Shown here piece after piece: positions 62,488 through 62,564 of a stretch of 62,564 nucleotides of DNA (position 1 is its first letter; every line of letters starts with the position of its first letter). The stretch is from positions 1 to 62,564 of the forward strand of contig JBICIE010000010.1 of the NCBI GenBank assembly GCA_043101635.1, written 5' to 3'. The notes beneath the pieces were generated by a model. It was not told the DNA's origin, searched no databases, and saw only the letters and a list, made by a program, of their open reading frames with translations. The position numbers and the translations under genes were made by a program. Source of the DNA: CAYMJK01 sp043101635. GTDB taxonomy: Bacteria > Planctomycetota > Phycisphaerae > Phycisphaerales > UBA1924.

Positions 62488-62564
62488 GGGAGAACGACCT
62501 CGGCTTTCCTCTATGCCTCAGTTCCTCCGCCGGCCGGCCGCCAGACACGACGGCCATCGACCCA

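Overview
This window looks like a stretch of chromosome from a high-GC planctomycete, most likely class Phycisphaerae. The main evidence is five secreted proteins that share a C-terminal tandem tail of the type C..DCDGSG.LDFFDFLCFQN.FA.G....DCDG.G.LDFFDFLCFQN.FA.GC, a dockerin-like tag characteristic of that group. One further protein has a PEP-CTERM tail. There are also orphan prepilin-like proteins, an FGly-type sulfatase, and planctomycete-style SPFH/ABC gene sets. No rRNA, CRISPR array, insertion sequence or prophage was seen, and codon use looks even throughout.

Layout. 1-3.6 kb: a truncated membrane protein, a sulfotransferase, a DUF2891 protein and a small membrane protein. 3.7 kb: tRNA-Leu(UAA). 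4-13.7 kb: secreted and surface proteins (M28 peptidase, PEP-CTERM protein, three dockerin-tailed proteins, one of them frameshifted) interleaved with a two-gene ABC exporter, a phosphotransferase and ribosomal protein L21. 13.8-18.7 kb: ispD, a YVTN beta-propeller protein, a VOC protein, lexA and dprA. 18.8-26.2 kb: a SpoIID-like protein, an M3 oligopeptidase, a pair of ClpP/SDH-fold proteins and a CCA-adding-type enzyme. 26.3-31.8 kb: two prepilin-like proteins, a cation/proton antiporter with an NAD-binding domain, a DUF3592 protein, a GH43-like lipoprotein and another dockerin-tailed protein. 31.9-37.7 kb: lepA followed directly by a zeta-type toxin and a small partner, a universal stress protein, a rhodanese and a sulfatase. 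37.7-39 kb: a cluster of hairpins, a proline-rich hypothetical protein and a 9-bp tandem repeat.

39-51.5 kb is the most unusual part. A six-gene leftward operon encodes a TPR-like membrane-anchored protein, an ABC-2 permease, its ATPase with a long acidic tail, and three different SPFH (HflK/HflC-like) membrane proteins, mostly with overlapping start and stop codons. Opposite it lies a second ABC-2 permease with no ATPase of its own, then two tandem small single-pass proteins that share a new-looking N-terminal motif (RPSLLD..DFASIG). Together these look like a membrane-microdomain-associated ABC system that I cannot match to a described pathway.

51.6-62.5 kb: a hypothetical protein, tRNA-Leu(GAG), a CheW-CheY-FapA group, a HAD phosphatase, glyA, lysA, an 835-residue fusion of an alpha/beta hydrolase, a membrane segment and an ATP-grasp-like domain, and a secreted collagen-repeat protein. 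All functions are inferred from motifs read by eye; no database search was possible.
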